From UBA2402 sp037139735 (lineage in GTDB: Bacteria > Planctomycetota > Phycisphaerae > Phycisphaerales > UBA1924): 7,553 bases of DNA. Where the stretch lies: NCBI GenBank assembly GCA_037139735.1, contig JBAXFU010000125.1, positions 1 to 7,553 of the forward strand, written 5' to 3'. The position numbers and the translations under genes were made by a program. Below are positions 5,715 through 7,553 of the stretch, piece by piece (within the stretch, counting starts at the first letter, position 1; every line of letters begins with the position of its first letter). Under the pieces are notes generated by a model that did no database searches, was not told the DNA's origin, and saw only the letters and a program-made list of their open reading frames with translations.

Positions 5715-7535
5715 TCAGAAGCGGGGGGGCTTGTTGCCGCCGCCGTTCTTCTCGTCCATGTCGTCATTCATGTCGCCGGCCTTGAACTGATTGGCGACGT
5801 CGGCGATGCCCTTGATGACGTCGGAGGGGACGAAGATGCGAAGGTCGACGCCGCCGTGATCGGTGCTGGCGCCCAACGCCACGGGAGACATCTGCGCCGG
5901 CATCTTGATCTCGGGGGCGCCGCCGAACATGGCCGCGGCGCCGACGATGGCGTCCATCAGGGGCTTGACGCCGATGTAGCCCTCGAAGGTGCGGCCCTTG
6001 GGGAGGGTGCCCGCGACGTCCTTGAGGATCGCATCGGCGCCCAGGCTGTTCTTGCCGGCCTTGGCGGCGTCAAGGGCGTTGGTCATGAGCGGCGTGTTCT
6101 GGCTCATGATGCCCACGATGCCGCCGTCGACGGCGGCGGTCATTCCCGACAGGCCGCCTTGACCGAAGATCATGCCCTGCATCATCTGGGCCTGCGCGGC
6201 CATGGGGTCGTTGGGGTCGAACTCCATCGAGCTCGTCCACGTGTCGACCTTGACGCCGTTGATCTCCGACGCGTCGGCCTTGTACGTGTTGGTCGTGGTG
6301 ACGGGGCCCATCTTCACGCCGCTGGTCTTCTGCATCGTCTCGGCCATCGTCGACACGACGCCCTTGGCGTCGGAAGTGGCCGTGTAGGTGACGGTGTTGA
6401 CGAAGAGGCCGCCGCCCATGACCGCTGCGGGGCTGGCGCCCATCACGAGGGCATAGCCGTCGATCTTGTCGGCGTTGGCCATCAGCTGGCTCATGCCGGC
6501 CTGCATCGCGGCCTGCTGATCGGGCTTGGCGTCGGCCATCTGCATCTTGGCCATGTTCTTGAGAATCGTCCTGACGCCCGGCACCGAGGTGTCGAGGGCG
6601 CCGGCGAAGTAGAAGGGAATGTTGGGAACCTTGCCCAGCAGGCCCGAGGCGTTGCCCGAGCCGGTGAAGACGCCGGCGAGTTCCGAACCCTCCTTGAACT
6701 GCGCGCCGATGTCGATCGACACGCCCTTCTCGCCGAAGCCCACGCCGATCACGCCCACGCTGGCGTCGCGGGCGAAGGTGTCGAAGACGGTGCTGGCGAA
6801 CCGAACGCCCGTCTTCATCTGGTCGCCCTGCTCGCCCGCCATCGCGGCCATCTGCTCGGCCTGCGCCTTCATTCCGCTGGACATCGTCTTGAGCTGCTCC
6901 TGAAGCAGCGGGACGTTGGCGATGAAGACCATGTCGCTGGCCTCGCCCACGGCCGCCCCGTTCTTGCCCATCGCCTTCGCGTGGGCCGCGGCGTTGCCGG
7001 GCTTGCCGTCGAAGGCGTTCAGCAGGCCGTCGACCGTCGTCAGGGCCGCGTACCCGCCGCCAAGGTCCTTGGCGTAGGCGGACATCTGGTCGAGCTTGAT
7101 CGCCGCGACGCCGTCGGTCTTGCTGCCGCCCATGGCCTTGACGAACGCGGCGTAATCGGAGACGGGCAGGAGGATCACGGCCGTCGGCTCGGTGTCCGCT
7201 CCCGCGTCGTAGACCACCTTGCCGTCAGCCCCAGGGATGATGGCGACCGCGATGCTCCCCTTGGCGTCGAGGCCCGCCTTGCCCAGAAGTGCCTTGACCT
7301 GACCGACCGGGCCCTGCTCGGCCGCGAGCATCGGCACGCCCATCGATTCGATGAACTTCGAGAACCGCGCGGTGACCTGCTCGGGGTCGCGGAGCGTCAT
7401 CACCAGCGGCGCGTTCGCCGGCACGCGGTCCAGCACGCCCGGCAGGTCGGCCAGCGCGACGGGGCTCAGGCCCGCGATCAACGCGAGGAGGGCGGCGGGA
7501 CGGAACAAAGAGCGGCCGGTCGGGATTCGGTTCAT
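5715..7535 (-). CDS. Exported Met-rich, Cys-free protein of unknown function
   Basis: I do not recognise a family with confidence. The 606-residue protein starts with a classical signal peptide: basic RIPTGRSLFR, hydrophobic AALLALIAGLSP, and a likely signal peptidase I site after VALA (residue 29). No later membrane segment is evident, so it should be periplasmic or secreted. The mature start (LPGVLDRVPANAPLVMTLRD, 31-50) and the alternation of strands and Ala/Met-rich helices recall DUF3352-like proteins of planctomycetes, a weak resemblance from memory. About 38 Met residues are present, many in helices at 218-240, 328-352 and 445-455, and I find no Cys. Near the end, MSPVALGASTDHGGVDLRIFVPSDVI (549-574) looks like a conserved core strand pair. 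The tail (588-606) is acidic and then Gly/Pro-rich. The start has AAAGGA 12 nt upstream, a rather long spacing. A strong hairpin follows the gene, which suggests its own transcript. Confidence 0.85.
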   Translation of the reverse strand: MNRIPTGRSLFRPAALLALIAGLSPVALADLPGVLDRVPANAPLVMTLRDPEQVTARFSKFIESMGVPMLAAEQGPVGQVKALLGKAGLDAKGSIAVAIIPGADGKVVYDAGADTEPTAVILLPVSDYAAFVKAMGGSKTDGVAAIKLDQMSAYAKDLGGGYAALTTVDGLLNAFDGKPGNAAAHAKAMGKNGAAVGEASDMVFIANVPLLQEQLKTMSSGMKAQAEQMAAMAGEQGDQMKTGVRFASTVFDTFARDASVGVIGVGFGEKGVSIDIGAQFKEGSELAGVFTGSGNASGLLGKVPNIPFYFAGALDTSVPGVRTILKNMAKMQMADAKPDQQAAMQAGMSQLMANADKIDGYALVMGASPAAVMGGGLFVNTVTYTATSDAKGVVSTMAETMQKTSGVKMGPVTTTNTYKADASEINGVKVDTWTSSMEFDPNDPMAAQAQMMQGMIFGQGGLSGMTAAVDGGIVGIMSQNTPLMTNALDAAKAGKNSLGADAILKDVAGTLPKGRTFEGYIGVKPLMDAIVGAAAMFGGAPEIKMPAQMSPVALGASTDHGGVDLRIFVPSDVIKGIADVANQFKAGDMNDDMDEKNGGGNKPPRF

Positions 7536-7547
7536 GACTGAGGGGTG

Positions 7548-7553
7548 TCCTTT
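7548..7553 (-). promoter_or_regulatory. Ribosome binding site of the exported-protein gene
   Basis: The minus strand reads AAAGGA at the right edge, 12 nt before the ATG at 7535. It is the same hexamer as in front of trxA. The spacing is longer than optimal, but no other start fits the signal peptide better. Confidence 0.5.

Noticed and set aside
5649..5717. The exported-protein gene and folP are in the same frame, with no further stop between the TGA and the folP ATG, suggesting a readthrough fusion.
   Set aside because: Being in frame has a one-in-three chance, the linker would run through a strong hairpin, and a secreted protein fused to a cytosolic folate enzyme makes no sense.
4170..7541. 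A 1123-codon open frame on the plus strand, opposite trxA, folP and the exported-protein gene.
   Set aside because: Its codons lie in exact register with the sense codons of all three genes, so stops could only come from sense TTA, CTA or TCA, which these genes avoid. The product is an Arg/His/Asp-rich shadow with no recognisable domain.

Overview
The window is strongly GC-rich. It carries seven genes, all on the minus strand and closely packed, so transcription runs from high to low coordinates. The coding style (almost no TTA, CTA or TCA codons), the exported methionine-rich protein of unknown function and the frequent lack of Shine-Dalgarno sequences suggest a high-GC bacterium. A planctomycete of the Phycisphaerae type is my best guess, from the general look of the proteins rather than any decisive marker. 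I see no tRNA, rRNA, CRISPR array, transposase or phage gene.

In transcription order: (1) 7535-5715, a 606-residue exported, cysteine-free protein of unknown function; (2) a strong 10-bp hairpin at 5657-5684; (3) folP, dihydropteroate synthase, 5648-4743; (4) trxA, thioredoxin, 4643-4308, whose stop codon lies inside a 9-bp tandem repeat array (4239-4310); (5) a Gfo/Idh/MocA-family NAD(P)-dependent oxidoreductase, 4154-3096, with a -10-like box that would make its mRNA leaderless; (6) a 221-nt leader with hairpins and a possible 42-codon leader ORF overlapping the next start by ATGA; (7) a four-domain ribosomal protein S1-type RNA-binding protein, 2874-1549; (8) a serine-acetyltransferase-like left-handed beta-helix acyltransferase, 1541-909, only 7 nt downstream and probably co-transcribed with it; (9) after a short hairpin and a -10-like box, the N-terminal 271 codons of a GAF-domain protein that runs off the left edge (813-1).

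The genes are mostly housekeeping (folate synthesis, thiol redox, translation) mixed with sugar or cell-envelope style enzymes. They do not form one obvious pathway, and I do not see a clear undescribed system. The most interesting signals lie between genes: the rpsA leader with its possible coupled upstream ORF, the hairpin tight against the folP start, the 9-bp repeat at the end of trxA, and the possible leaderless oxidoreductase start.
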